DNA of 10,217 bases, from positions 1 to 10,217 of the forward strand of contig JAUZEM010000528.1 of assembly GCA_030839005.1 (NCBI GenBank). Reading direction: 5' to 3'. The position numbers were made by a program, and so were the translations under genes. Below, in pieces: positions 1 to 5,852 of this stretch. The notes beneath the pieces were generated by a model. It did not search any database and was not told the DNA's origin. It saw only the letters and a list, made by a program, of their open reading frames with translations. This DNA is from Actinomycetota bacterium (GTDB lineage Bacteria > Actinomycetota > Acidimicrobiia > IMCC26256 > PALSA-610). Position 1 is the stretch's first letter, and every line of letters starts with the position of its first letter.

Positions 1-24
1 GTTCTGTTAGCGTCTTGAGCGCGC

Positions 25-1131
25 GTGCGCATCCACCTCCGACTTTCGCTCGTACGGCGCGTGCTCCTCGCGGCCGTCGCAGTCGCGCTGCTGGCTCCGC
101 CCGCAGCGGCCGGCGCGGCGTCCGATCCACTCGCGGTCGCGATCGATCGAGTCAATGCAGCCGAGCGTGCCGACAACCGGGCGACCGCCGAGTACGACGC
201 CGCCCAGACTCGTTACTACGAGCTGCAGGACCAACAGGCCTCGACCCAGAGCACGATCGACAGGCTTACTGAGCAACAGCAAGACCTCGCGGCGCTCGGG
301 CGCCGGCGCGCCATCGTCGCGTATCAGCGCGGCTCGCTCGTCATCGACGACGTGCTCGGCAACGGTTCCGACATATTGGACGCGGCTCGGCGTGCCACGA
401 TGCTGAACGGCGCCAACGCGCGAGGTGACGAGTTGCTGTCGCAGCTCGACGCGGTGACGAGCGACCTGCACGACCACCGGACGATGCTCCGCGATGAGAT
501 TGCGCACGCGAAGACGGCGCTCGACACGATGAAGAGCCGAGAGCGCGATGCCGAGCGCGCGCTCGCGACGGCCGGGCAGGCCGCGACCGAGCTGCGCGCT
601 CAGCTCGCCGCACATCGACGCGCGCAGGAGCTCTCCGCGATCCTCGCGGCCGCGCGCGCCAAGGCGAGGGTCGTCCGCTCCGGCAACGGTGCCACGAACG
701 GCGGTGGAAACGCGGGCCAGGTCATCGTGCGCGGCACGTGGGTGTGTCCGGTGCAGGGGCCGGTCTCGTTCACCGACACGTTCGGGGCCCCGCGCGGCGG
801 CGGTCGCCGGCACCAGGGCAACGACCTGTTCTCGCCGGGCGGCACCCCGTTGGTTGCGGTAACCAACGGGTCGGTGTTCTTCCAGGGTGACCCACTCGGT
901 GGAAATGCCGCCTACGTGCAAGGACACGACGGGAACACCTATTACTACGCGCACATGAGCGACTACGTCGGCGGTGCGCGTGCGGTGACGGCGGGCGAGC
1001 TCATCGGTCACGTCGGCAACACGGGCGATGCCGCCGGCGGCGCCACCCATTTGCATTTCGAGATCCGGCCCGGTGGTCCGAACGGCCGGGCGATCGATCC
1101 GTACGCCACGCTGGCCGCTCACTGTGGATGA
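25..1131 (+). CDS. Secreted M23 (LytM-type) zinc peptidase with N-terminal coiled coil
   Basis: Probable secreted peptidoglycan endopeptidase or hydrolase activator (EnvC/NlpD-like architecture), 368 residues. Residues 1-32 look like a signal peptide (RR-containing n-region, hydrophobic 13-25, Ala-rich cleavage zone). Residues about 36-215 are a long Glu/Arg/Ala/Gln-rich coiled coil. A Gly/Asn linker (218-232) leads to the LytM domain (about 240-366). All expected zinc and catalytic residues are visible: H263xxxD267 (HQGND), H310 (YYYAH) and the HxH pair H342/H344 (THLHFE). Activity is therefore expected, unlike EnvC itself, whose LytM domain is degenerate. The start is GTG at 25; GTG at 61 is an alternative giving a shorter signal. 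A possible -10 (TAGCGT, 8-13) lies 11 bases upstream. The next gene begins 71 bases downstream without an obvious terminator. The exact substrate bond is unknown. Confidence 0.9.
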   Translation: MRIHLRLSLVRRVLLAAVAVALLAPPAAAGAASDPLAVAIDRVNAAERADNRATAEYDAAQTRYYELQDQQASTQSTIDRLTEQQQDLAALGRRRAIVAYQRGSLVIDDVLGNGSDILDAARRATMLNGANARGDELLSQLDAVTSDLHDHRTMLRDEIAHAKTALDTMKSRERDAERALATAGQAATELRAQLAAHRRAQELSAILAAARAKARVVRSGNGATNGGGNAGQVIVRGTWVCPVQGPVSFTDTFGAPRGGGRRHQGNDLFSPGGTPLVAVTNGSVFFQGDPLGGNAAYVQGHDGNTYYYAHMSDYVGGARAVTAGELIGHVGNTGDAAGGATHLHFEIRPGGPNGRAIDPYATLAAHCG

Positions 1132-1138
1132 CGACGGG

Positions 1139-1144
1139 TAGGGT
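1139..1144 (+). promoter_or_regulatory. Candidate -10 element for the rsiG-like gene
   Basis: TAGGGT fits the actinobacterial TANNNT -10 pattern just after the M23 stop codon. If used, transcription would start near 1151, putting the CGTCAGAA repeats at 1157-1194 within the 5' UTR. No convincing -35 is visible. A second TANNNT (TAACGT, 1181-1186) is an alternative. Confidence 0.25.
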
Positions 1145-1151
1145 GGCCGGA

Positions 1152-1194
1152 CCGATCGTCAGAAGCCGATCGTCAGAAATTAACGTCAGAAATT
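1152..1194 (+). repeat. Three short direct repeats (CGTCAGAA) before the rsiG-like start
   Basis: CGTCAGAA occurs at 1157-1164, 1171-1178 and 1184-1191, spaced 14 and 13 bases. Copies 1 and 2 share 13 bases (CCGATCGTCAGAA, 1152-1164 and 1166-1178). Copies 2 and 3 share 11 (CGTCAGAAATT, 1171-1181 and 1184-1194). The last copy runs into the palindrome GAAATTTC (1189-1196), six bases before the GTG start. The near-helical spacing suggests operator half-sites or an RNA element; function is inferred. Confidence 0.6.
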
Positions 1195-1201
1195 TCGAGA
1201 G

Positions 1202-1717
1202 GTGATTCCGACGGAACGGATCCAGCGACTCATCGATCCCGCATTCGTCGCCGCACTCGACTCCCGGCCCGTCGACGAGCTACGGGCCATGAAGGCGGAG
1301 TGCAACGACGTCGAGAACGCGCTCTCTTACCGGCGCCGGCTCGCGCAGGCCCGCATCGAGATCCTGGAGGCCGAGCACGATCGCCGGGTCCGCGGCGGCA
1401 CCGTCGAGGACATGGTCAAGGACCTGCCGCGCATCCTGAGCGCGGAGTCCGGTCGTTCGTCGATCACCGACACGCGCCTGGCGCCGCCCGACGCCTCGGG
1501 CCTCGAGTTGCGATGGCCCGACGGGCGCGAGCAGCTGATCGCCGACACCACGCTCGCGCATCTCCCCCTGCTCCCCGCCGGCGAGCTGGAGTCGACCCTC
1601 GAGCGACTGCGCGCGTTCGAGCGTGAGCTCTCCGACCTCCGGAGCGCGATGCACGAGGTGATCGACACGGTCGAGCGCGAGATCGCGGCGCGGCAGGTTG
1701 CGGGAACGGCGGGCTGA
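1202..1717 (+). CDS. rsiG: RsiG-like c-di-GMP-responsive anti-sigma factor
   Basis: 171 residues, predicted cytoplasmic, two long helices forming an antiparallel coiled coil (about 24-60 and 127-165). In Streptomyces, RsiG loaded with c-di-GMP sequesters the sporulation sigma factor WhiG. Each RsiG helix carries the signature E(X)3S(X)2R(X)3Q(X)3D. Both copies can be read here at exact spacing: E38-S42-R45-Q49-E53 on helix 1 (final D replaced by E) and E140-S144-R147-H151-D155 on helix 2 (Q replaced by H). The text around motif 1 (LSYRRRLAQARIEIL) also resembles the family. The GTG start at 1202 is the first possible codon after an in-frame TAA at 1181-1183 and keeps the N-terminal helix. ATG at 1289 would delete part of the domain. 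The stop TGA shares one base with the ATG of the next gene, implying translational coupling. No WhiG gene is in the window, so the partner is inferred. Confidence 0.8.
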   Translation: MIPTERIQRLIDPAFVAALDSRPVDELRAMKAECNDVENALSYRRRLAQARIEILEAEHDRRVRGGTVEDMVKDLPRILSAESGRSSITDTRLAPPDASGLELRWPDGREQLIADTTLAHLPLLPAGELESTLERLRAFERELSDLRSAMHEVIDTVEREIAARQVAGTAG

Positions 1718-2109
1718 TGTCCGAGTCGTTCGAGTCGCTCGAAGCGCGACTGCACGACCTCGGCGGCTTCATCCGTGATCAGCGTCGCAACGCCCGGCTC
1801 TCCCTGCGGAAGCTGAGCGAGCTCGCCGGCATCTCGAATCCGTACCTCAGCCAGATCGAGCGTGGGCTGCGCAAGCCGTCGGCCGAGATCCTCCAATCGA
1901 TCGCCCGGGGCTTGCGTATCTCCGCGGAGACGCTCTATGTGCGCGCCGGGATCCTCGATGCGACCGCCGACGGCGACCGGGCGGGCACCGATCCGGTGGG
2001 TGCGATCGTCGCCGATCCCACCATCAACGACCGCCAGAAGCAGGCCCTGGTCGAGATCTACCGGTCGTTCCAGGCCGAGAACCTCTCCCGCGACGCCGAG
2101 GCCGGCTGA
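1717..2109 (+). CDS. XRE-family helix-turn-helix transcriptional regulator
   Basis: 130 residues, a cytoplasmic DNA-binding protein. A Cro/CI-type HTH spans about 15-73, with the recognition segment at 30-50 (LRKLSELAGISNPYLSQIE). It continues with KPSAEILQSIARGLRISAETLY, typical of an actinobacterial XRE group that includes, as I recall, M. tuberculosis Rv0474. A linker (82-98) is followed by a C-terminal helix (103-122). The ATG overlaps the rsiG-like stop by one base (TGATG), so the two are probably co-translated. Only a weak G-rich ribosome site is visible. The direct repeats upstream of the operon are a candidate binding site for autoregulation; this is inference. Targets are unknown. 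Confidence 0.88.
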   Translation: MSESFESLEARLHDLGGFIRDQRRNARLSLRKLSELAGISNPYLSQIERGLRKPSAEILQSIARGLRISAETLYVRAGILDATADGDRAGTDPVGAIVADPTINDRQKQALVEIYRSFQAENLSRDAEAG

Positions 2110-2152
2110 CCCGGACCCGCCCAGTCGGACCGGGGACGCAGCCGGGGTTAGC

Positions 2153-2158
2153 TACGAT
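2153..2158 (+). promoter_or_regulatory. -10 element of a probable leaderless mshA transcript
   Basis: TACGAT ends exactly 7 bases before the mshA ATG (2166), so transcription would start at or next to the A of ATG. There is no Shine-Dalgarno in the 7-base gap (CCGGCGG). The -35 is not recognisable. Confidence 0.55.
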
Positions 2159-2165
2159 CCGGCGG

Positions 2166-3389
2166 ATGTCCGTCCGCCGGATCGCCGTGTTTTCCATGCA
2201 CACGTCCCCGCTCGCGCAGCCGGGCACCGGCGACGGCGGCGGTATGAACGTGTACGTCCGGGCGCTCGCGAGCGCACTCGCGCGCGCCGGCGTCGAGTGC
2301 GACGTGTACACGCGCGCCGATCACGGTGCCCAGCCGTCCCTCGTGCAGGTCGAGCCGGGATTCCGGGTCGTGCACGTGGACGCCGGACCGCGCGCGCCGT
2401 TGCCGAAGCACGCGCTGGCGGAGCTCGTCGATCCGTTCGTCGATGCGTCGATGCGGCGGATGCTCGAGCGCGAGCCCGTCGACGTACTCCACGCGAACTA
2501 CTGGCTCTCGGGTGCGGTCGCGCACCGCCTGAAGCACGAGCTCGACGTTCCGATGGTCGCGACGTTCCACACGCTCGCTCGCGTGAAAGCCGAGGCGGGT
2601 GTCGACGACGATTCCGAACACCGAACGCGCGTCGAGCACGAAGTGGTCGCCTGTGCCGACCTGATGCTCGCCTCCACGAACGACGAGCGAGCACAGCTCG
2701 CGTCTCTGTACGACGCCGAGCTCGACCGGATCGAGGTCGTGCCTCCCGGCGTCGACCACACCGTCTTCTTTCCCGGTGATCGCGGTGCGGCGCGTCAACG
2801 CCTGCGGATCACCGCGCCCCGTGTGCTGCTGTTCGTGGGCCGGATCCAACGGCTGAAGGGCGCCGACCTCGCGATCCGCGCGCTCGCCGCCCTCGACGAC
2901 CCGAAGCTCGCCCTCGTGATCGTCGGTGGACCGAGCGGTGGCGACGGCAGTGCCGAGCAGGCGCGGGTGCACGCGCTCGCCGAGGAGCTCGGAGTCTCCG
3001 GTCAGATCCACTGGGTGAGCCCCCGGCGTCACGATCGCCTCGCCGACTACTACCGGGCGGCCGACGTGTGCATCGTGCCGTCTCGCTCGGAGTCGTTCGG
3101 GCTCGTCGCGCTGGAAGCCGCCGCCTGCGGAACGCCGGTCGTCGCCGCCGCGGTCGGCGGCCTGCGCTCGCTCGTCGATGACGGGAACACGGGCTTCCTC
3201 ATCGACGGCCGCGACCCCGACGACTTCGCGGCGCCCGTCGCGCGCCTGCTCGCTGACGAGATCCTCGCGAGTGGGATGGGTGCCAGCGCGGCGGCGCGAT
3301 CGACCCGCTACTCGTGGAGCATGACCGCAGGGCGACTTCGCCGGCTCTACGGCGATCTCGTGTCGCGCGGGCTCGTGCGCTGCGATTGA
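2166..3389 (+). CDS. mshA: MshA, D-inositol-3-phosphate glycosyltransferase (mycothiol synthesis)
   Basis: 407 residues, a GT4 retaining glycosyltransferase of the GT-B fold. It transfers GlcNAc from UDP-GlcNAc to 1L-myo-inositol 1-phosphate, the first committed step of mycothiol biosynthesis in actinobacteria. The family hallmark is at 12-31 (HTSPLAQPG, then GDGGGMNVYV). K81, Y112, T133/T136 and R153/R155 fall where the inositol-phosphate pocket is in characterised MshA. R226 and K231 fit the diphosphate-binding pair. The GT4 EX7E motif is E309-E317 (ESFGLVALE). Length is normal for the family. The ATG at 2166 directly opens the first beta strand (VRRIAVFSMH) and follows a -10 at leaderless spacing. 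The YbjN gene follows 16 bases after the stop, likely in the same operon. Presence of mshA supports an actinobacterial host. Confidence 0.97.
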   Translation: MSVRRIAVFSMHTSPLAQPGTGDGGGMNVYVRALASALARAGVECDVYTRADHGAQPSLVQVEPGFRVVHVDAGPRAPLPKHALAELVDPFVDASMRRMLEREPVDVLHANYWLSGAVAHRLKHELDVPMVATFHTLARVKAEAGVDDDSEHRTRVEHEVVACADLMLASTNDERAQLASLYDAELDRIEVVPPGVDHTVFFPGDRGAARQRLRITAPRVLLFVGRIQRLKGADLAIRALAALDDPKLALVIVGGPSGGDGSAEQARVHALAEELGVSGQIHWVSPRRHDRLADYYRAADVCIVPSRSESFGLVALEAAACGTPVVAAAVGGLRSLVDDGNTGFLIDGRDPDDFAAPVARLLADEILASGMGASAAARSTRYSWSMTAGRLRRLYGDLVSRGLVRCD

Positions 3390-3405
3390 GTCAGGGTCCG
3401 CGCGA

Positions 3406-3858
3406 GTGACCGACGAGCCACTCGATCCGCAAGCGCGCCAGGCCCGCCACGACCTCATCGCGGCGCACCTCGAGGGCCCGGTCGCGCAGGAGCCGTGGAT
3501 CCAGACCGTCGAGTACGACGCCGAGATCCCGCGGTGGTACGTGCGCTTCGGGTGCGATGGTCGCGACGCGGCGACGATCTACTTCGATCTGCACCAGCGC
3601 ACGCTGCGCTACGAGGTGTACTTCCTCCCGGATCCGCCGACGAATCAGCTGGAGCTGTATCGGTTCCTGCTCACGCGCAACCACCGGACGTACGGCGCAC
3701 ACTTCTCGATCGGACCCGACGGCGACGTCTACCTCGTCGGTCGGGTGCTGCTCGAGCACCTCGATGTCGCCGAGCTCGACCGCATCATCGGGGTGCTGTA
3801 CGAGCTCGTCGAGCGGTGGTTCCAGCCCGCGATCCGGATCGGCTTCGCCAAGAGCTGA
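3406..3858 (+). CDS. YbjN-domain protein (Rv0487-like)
   Basis: 150 residues, predicted cytoplasmic, matching the YbjN/T3SS-chaperone-like alpha/beta fold. It has helix 8-21, a strand-rich core (RWYVRFGC, TIYFDLHQRTLRYEVYFL), then NQLELYRFLLTRNHRTYGAHFSI and a C-terminal helix (about 124-143) ending in the IRIGFAK segment. Actinobacterial homologues sit directly beside mshA (M. tuberculosis Rv0487 after Rv0486). That supports the assignment and hints at a link with mycothiol or a general chaperone role, but the biochemical function is unknown. The GTG start at 3406 has AGGG at 3393-3396 with 9-base spacing, so this gene uses a Shine-Dalgarno. Confidence 0.88.
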   Translation: MTDEPLDPQARQARHDLIAAHLEGPVAQEPWIQTVEYDAEIPRWYVRFGCDGRDAATIYFDLHQRTLRYEVYFLPDPPTNQLELYRFLLTRNHRTYGAHFSIGPDGDVYLVGRVLLEHLDVAELDRIIGVLYELVERWFQPAIRIGFAKS

Positions 3859-3885
3859 GATCGTCTAAAAATGTTTCAAGTAGTC

Positions 3886-3915
3886 TTGTAGTGCGTCGAA
3901 GGCGCGTGCTACCGT
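3886..3915 (+). promoter_or_regulatory. Candidate promoter upstream of the proC leader
   Basis: TTGTAG (3886-3891), an 18-base spacer and TACCGT (3910-3915) form a plausible sigma-A promoter in an AT-rich patch (3861-3892). Transcription would begin near 3922, just ahead of the 11-bp inverted repeat. The -35 matches TTGACA in only three positions. Confidence 0.3.
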
Positions 3916-3927
3916 GCGTTTCGTCGA

Positions 3928-4000
3928 CGGGCCCGAGGTGCGGGAGGGTCGGCCCCGTTCGGGGAAGTGCGGGGTCGGATCCGAAGGTTCCTCGGGCCCG
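3928..4000 (+). repeat. 11-bp perfect inverted repeat enclosing smaller stems, before proC
   Basis: The arms are CGGGCCCGAGG (3928-3938) and CCTCGGGCCCG (3990-4000), perfectly complementary and separated by 51 bases. Inside, CCCCG (3953-3957) can pair with either of two CGGGG copies (3960-3964, as a four-base-pair stem with GTTC loop, or 3970-3974). These pairings are mutually exclusive. TCGGATCCGA (3975-3984) is a 10-base palindrome. As RNA this would be a closed multi-branched leader. No T-tract follows, so an intrinsic terminator is unlikely. It matches no riboswitch class I recognise. Confidence 0.5.
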
Positions 4001-4009
4001 AGCTCGTCT

Positions 4010-4030
4010 CACAACGGCCCCACAACGGCC
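4010..4030 (+). repeat. Direct repeat CACAACGGCC x2
   Basis: CACAACGGCC occurs at 4010-4019 and 4021-4030, one helical turn apart (11 bases), 23 bases before the proC -10. It could be a pair of activator half-sites or a chance duplication. Confidence 0.4.
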
Positions 4031-4052
4031 GGCTGGTTCGGGGCGCGACGGT

Positions 4053-4058
4053 TACCCT
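4053..4058 (+). promoter_or_regulatory. -10 element of a probable leaderless proC transcript
   Basis: TACCCT ends 7 bases before ATG 4066, the same geometry as at mshA. There is no Shine-Dalgarno in the gap. The -35 region is weak. Confidence 0.5.
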
Positions 4059-4065
4059 CGTGAAG

Positions 4066-4869
4066 ATGTCACGCGTCGCCTTGCTGGGTGGAGGAAAGAT
4101 GGGCGCGGCCCTCGTCGGCGGGCTCCTCGACGGCCGGTGGGACGCCGACGCGCTGTCGATCGCGGAGATCGACAGCGAGCGGCGCGGCGCGCTCGAGCAG
4201 CAATTCCCGAAGGTCCGGGTCGTCCCGAGCGCGGCGTGGGCAGTGGCCGACGCCGATGTCGTCGTCGTCGCGGTGAAGCCGGGTGACGTCGAAGCGACCC
4301 TCGAGACCGCGTTACCCGCGCTGGGTGCCGGGACCCTCGTGTTGTCGATCGCCGCGGGGGTGACGATCGCCCGGATCGAGGCCTTCGTCCCCGAGCGGCC
4401 GGTCGTACGGGCCATGCCGAACACGCCCGCGTTGGTGGGGCTCGGCGCATCGGCGATCGCGGGCGGCACTCGGGCGACTGCCGAGCACCTCGATCTCGCG
4501 GAGCGTCTGCTCGGAAGTGTCGGGATCGTCGTGCGCGTGCGGGAACCGATGCTCGACGCCGTCACCGGCTTGTCGGGCTCCGGACCGGCCTACGTCTTCC
4601 TCGTCGCCGAGGCGATGATCGAAGCGGGCGTGCTCGTCGGGCTCGCGCGAGACGTCGCGACCAAGCTGGTCGTACAGACCCTGCTCGGCTCGGCCACGCT
4701 GCTCGCTCAGGATCCTTCGGGACCCGAGGCGCTGCGCGCCGCGGTGACGTCGCCGGGCGGGACGACCGCGGCCGGACTCCGTGAGCTGGAAGCGCACGGT
4801 CTACGCGCGGCGATCCTCGACGCGGTAAGCGCGGCGACTCTGCGGTCACGAACGCTGGGCGCGGGTTGA
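4066..4869 (+). CDS. proC: ProC, pyrroline-5-carboxylate reductase
   Basis: 267 residues. It catalyses NAD(P)H-dependent reduction of 1-pyrroline-5-carboxylate to proline, the last step of proline synthesis, in the cytoplasm. The Rossmann fold starts at once (VALLGGGKMG, 4-13). Then come VVVVAVKPGDV (65-75), RAMPNTPALVG (115-125), AVTGLSGSGPAYVF (165-178) and the C-terminal P5CR signature, TSPGGTTAAGL at 228-238 through the DAVSAATLRS helix. Length is normal. The frame is open upstream to 3967, but ATG 4066 is preferred. It places the nucleotide-binding strand at the N-terminus as in the family and lies 7 bases after a -10 hexamer. GTG 4060 is a close alternative. It is followed at 31 bases by an unidentified gene, probably co-transcribed. 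Confidence 0.96.
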   Translation: MSRVALLGGGKMGAALVGGLLDGRWDADALSIAEIDSERRGALEQQFPKVRVVPSAAWAVADADVVVVAVKPGDVEATLETALPALGAGTLVLSIAAGVTIARIEAFVPERPVVRAMPNTPALVGLGASAIAGGTRATAEHLDLAERLLGSVGIVVRVREPMLDAVTGLSGSGPAYVFLVAEAMIEAGVLVGLARDVATKLVVQTLLGSATLLAQDPSGPEALRAAVTSPGGTTAAGLRELEAHGLRAAILDAVSAATLRSRTLGAG

Positions 4870-4900
4870 TCCGCGGCGCGGGAGGCATGGGGGAAATGAG

Positions 4901-5737
4901 GTGAGGCAGGCTCGCAACCGTCCGCCGAAGCTCGTGCCGCACGCGCAAGCGCCGCGACCTGCGCCGCCGCCGACGCTCGAAGCGATGATCGAACGGTCGA
5001 AGGTCGCGGGCGCCGGCGGATCCGGACCGGGCTCGACCGAATTGCGTCGCACCGTGGAACGTCTGGTGGCCGGCGACCGTCGCGCGCTCGGCGAGCTCGA
5101 GCCGATGACGGGGCTCACGCTCGTCGACGCCTGGACGGCGGTCGGCGGCGCGTTCGGTGCGTCCGGCGATACGCCGGTGATCGACGCCTCGCGCACGATC
5201 GCGGCGACTCGTAGCGCCGTCGCCCGAGTGCTCGAAGCCGCGGCGCGGGGCGCGCGCGTCGCCGTGGCCACCGCGGCACCGGCGTCCCTCGTCACGTTGC
5301 ACCTCTCGTTCGTCCGGCTCGCGCGCGCAAACGGTGCCGAGGTGGTCGATCTCCCCGATTTCGGTCCGATCCGCGCCGACGGCCGGACCCCCCGCTGGTT
5401 GCGGTGGCTGGGCGGGGTCGCCGTCGTCAGCGACGGTCAGTCGCTCTGCGACACGCGGGACGGCGAGGCGGCGCGCGAATGGATGTTCGCGATCCCGAGG
5501 CCGTCGCTGGTGATCGCCGACGGCCCGTACGCCGAGGTGGCCTGGGAGCGCGGGATCGAGGTCGTGGCGTTCGCGGGCCTCGACCGGCCGGGTTTGGCGC
5601 TTGCCGCGGCGGTCGACGGCCGGTGCACTCTCGTACCGATGCGCACCGATCGTCCGGCGCGCGGTTACCAGGTGCTCGAAGATCTGGTCGCCCTTCCCCA
5701 CGTCGACGCGGCTCTTCCACTGACCGGCCTCCACTGA
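4901..5737 (+). CDS. Conserved-looking protein of unknown function between proC and the HTH gene
   Basis: 278 residues; I do not firmly recognise it. The N-terminus (1-45) is Pro/Arg/Gly-rich and probably disordered, with no signal peptide or membrane helix. The rest alternates strands and helices like an alpha/beta fold. Its most distinctive parts are an Asp-rich middle (VVDLPDFGPIRADG, 148-161), VVSDGQSLCDTRDGEAA (175-191), RPSLVIADGPYAE (200-212) and VVAFAGLDRPGLALAAAV (221-238). The repeated SDG, DTRDG and ADG groups could bind metal or phosphate. I have a faint memory of similar actinobacterial proteins being annotated as phosphatases, which I would not rely on. The GTG start at 4901 has GGGGG (4889-4893) with 7-base spacing; ATG 4985 is the alternative and would remove the disordered tail. 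Codon use resembles the neighbours. The stop falls inside a 14-bp tandem repeat. Confidence 0.75.
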   Translation: MRQARNRPPKLVPHAQAPRPAPPPTLEAMIERSKVAGAGGSGPGSTELRRTVERLVAGDRRALGELEPMTGLTLVDAWTAVGGAFGASGDTPVIDASRTIAATRSAVARVLEAAARGARVAVATAAPASLVTLHLSFVRLARANGAEVVDLPDFGPIRADGRTPRWLRWLGGVAVVSDGQSLCDTRDGEAAREWMFAIPRPSLVIADGPYAEVAWERGIEVVAFAGLDRPGLALAAAVDGRCTLVPMRTDRPARGYQVLEDLVALPHVDAALPLTGLH

Positions 5738-5755
5738 CCGGCCTCCACTGACCGG
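5717..5755 (+). repeat. 14-bp tandem repeat, 2.8 copies, across the stop codon
   Basis: CCACTGACCGGCCT occurs at 5717-5730 and 5731-5744, followed by an 11-base partial copy at 5745-5755. Copies are identical. Since 14 is not a multiple of 3, each copy number gives a different reading frame. The TGA used by the upstream gene (5735-5737) lies in copy 2. Confidence 0.9.
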
Positions 5756-5778
5756 AGTGTGATCTCTCACAGACAACG

Positions 5779-5800
5779 GGAGTTGACGCTCGACAACTCC
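5779..5800 (+). promoter_or_regulatory. Inverted repeat overlapping the HTH-gene promoter
   Basis: GGAGTTG (5779-5785) and CAACTCC (5794-5800) are perfect 7-bp inverted arms around an 8-base centre. The right arm overlaps the proposed -35 (TCGACA, 5790-5795), which fits an operator for a dimeric repressor. It could instead be a weak hairpin ending the upstream transcript, but no T-tract follows. Confidence 0.45.
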
Positions 5801-5819
5801 GAGCCCACGGGCGTACGCT
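5790..5819 (+). promoter_or_regulatory. Candidate promoter of the small HTH gene
   Basis: TCGACA (5790-5795), an 18-base spacer and TACGCT (5814-5819) form a reasonable sigma-A-type promoter. The leader would be about 25-30 bases and include the ribosome site GGGAG (5841-5845). Confidence 0.4.
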
Positions 5820-5852
5820 CGGTTTCAGCGGTCAGGAGTAGGGAGTTTTCGC

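Noticed and set aside
2148..3458. A 436-codon minus-strand open frame opposite mshA
   Set aside because: mshA is certain; the antisense frame follows from its codon bias and has low-complexity Arg/Val/His composition.
3928..4000. Inverted repeat as an intrinsic terminator of the mshA-ybjN unit
   Set aside because: The loop is 51 bases and no T-tract follows the right arm; a structured leader fits better.
3914..4063. A 49-codon frame starting on the TACCGT element and ending at the proC start
   Set aside because: No ribosome site or protein-like pattern; Gly/Ser/Arg-rich text from the repeat-bearing leader.
3967..4065. 33-codon N-terminal extension of proC
   Set aside because: It would place a basic non-homologous tail before the Rossmann strand. 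The -10 at 4053-4058 also puts the RNA start at the ATG.
4562..5776. A 404-codon minus-strand open frame opposite proC and the following gene
   Set aside because: It crosses two well-supported or plausible plus-strand genes and changes composition abruptly; no domain recognised.
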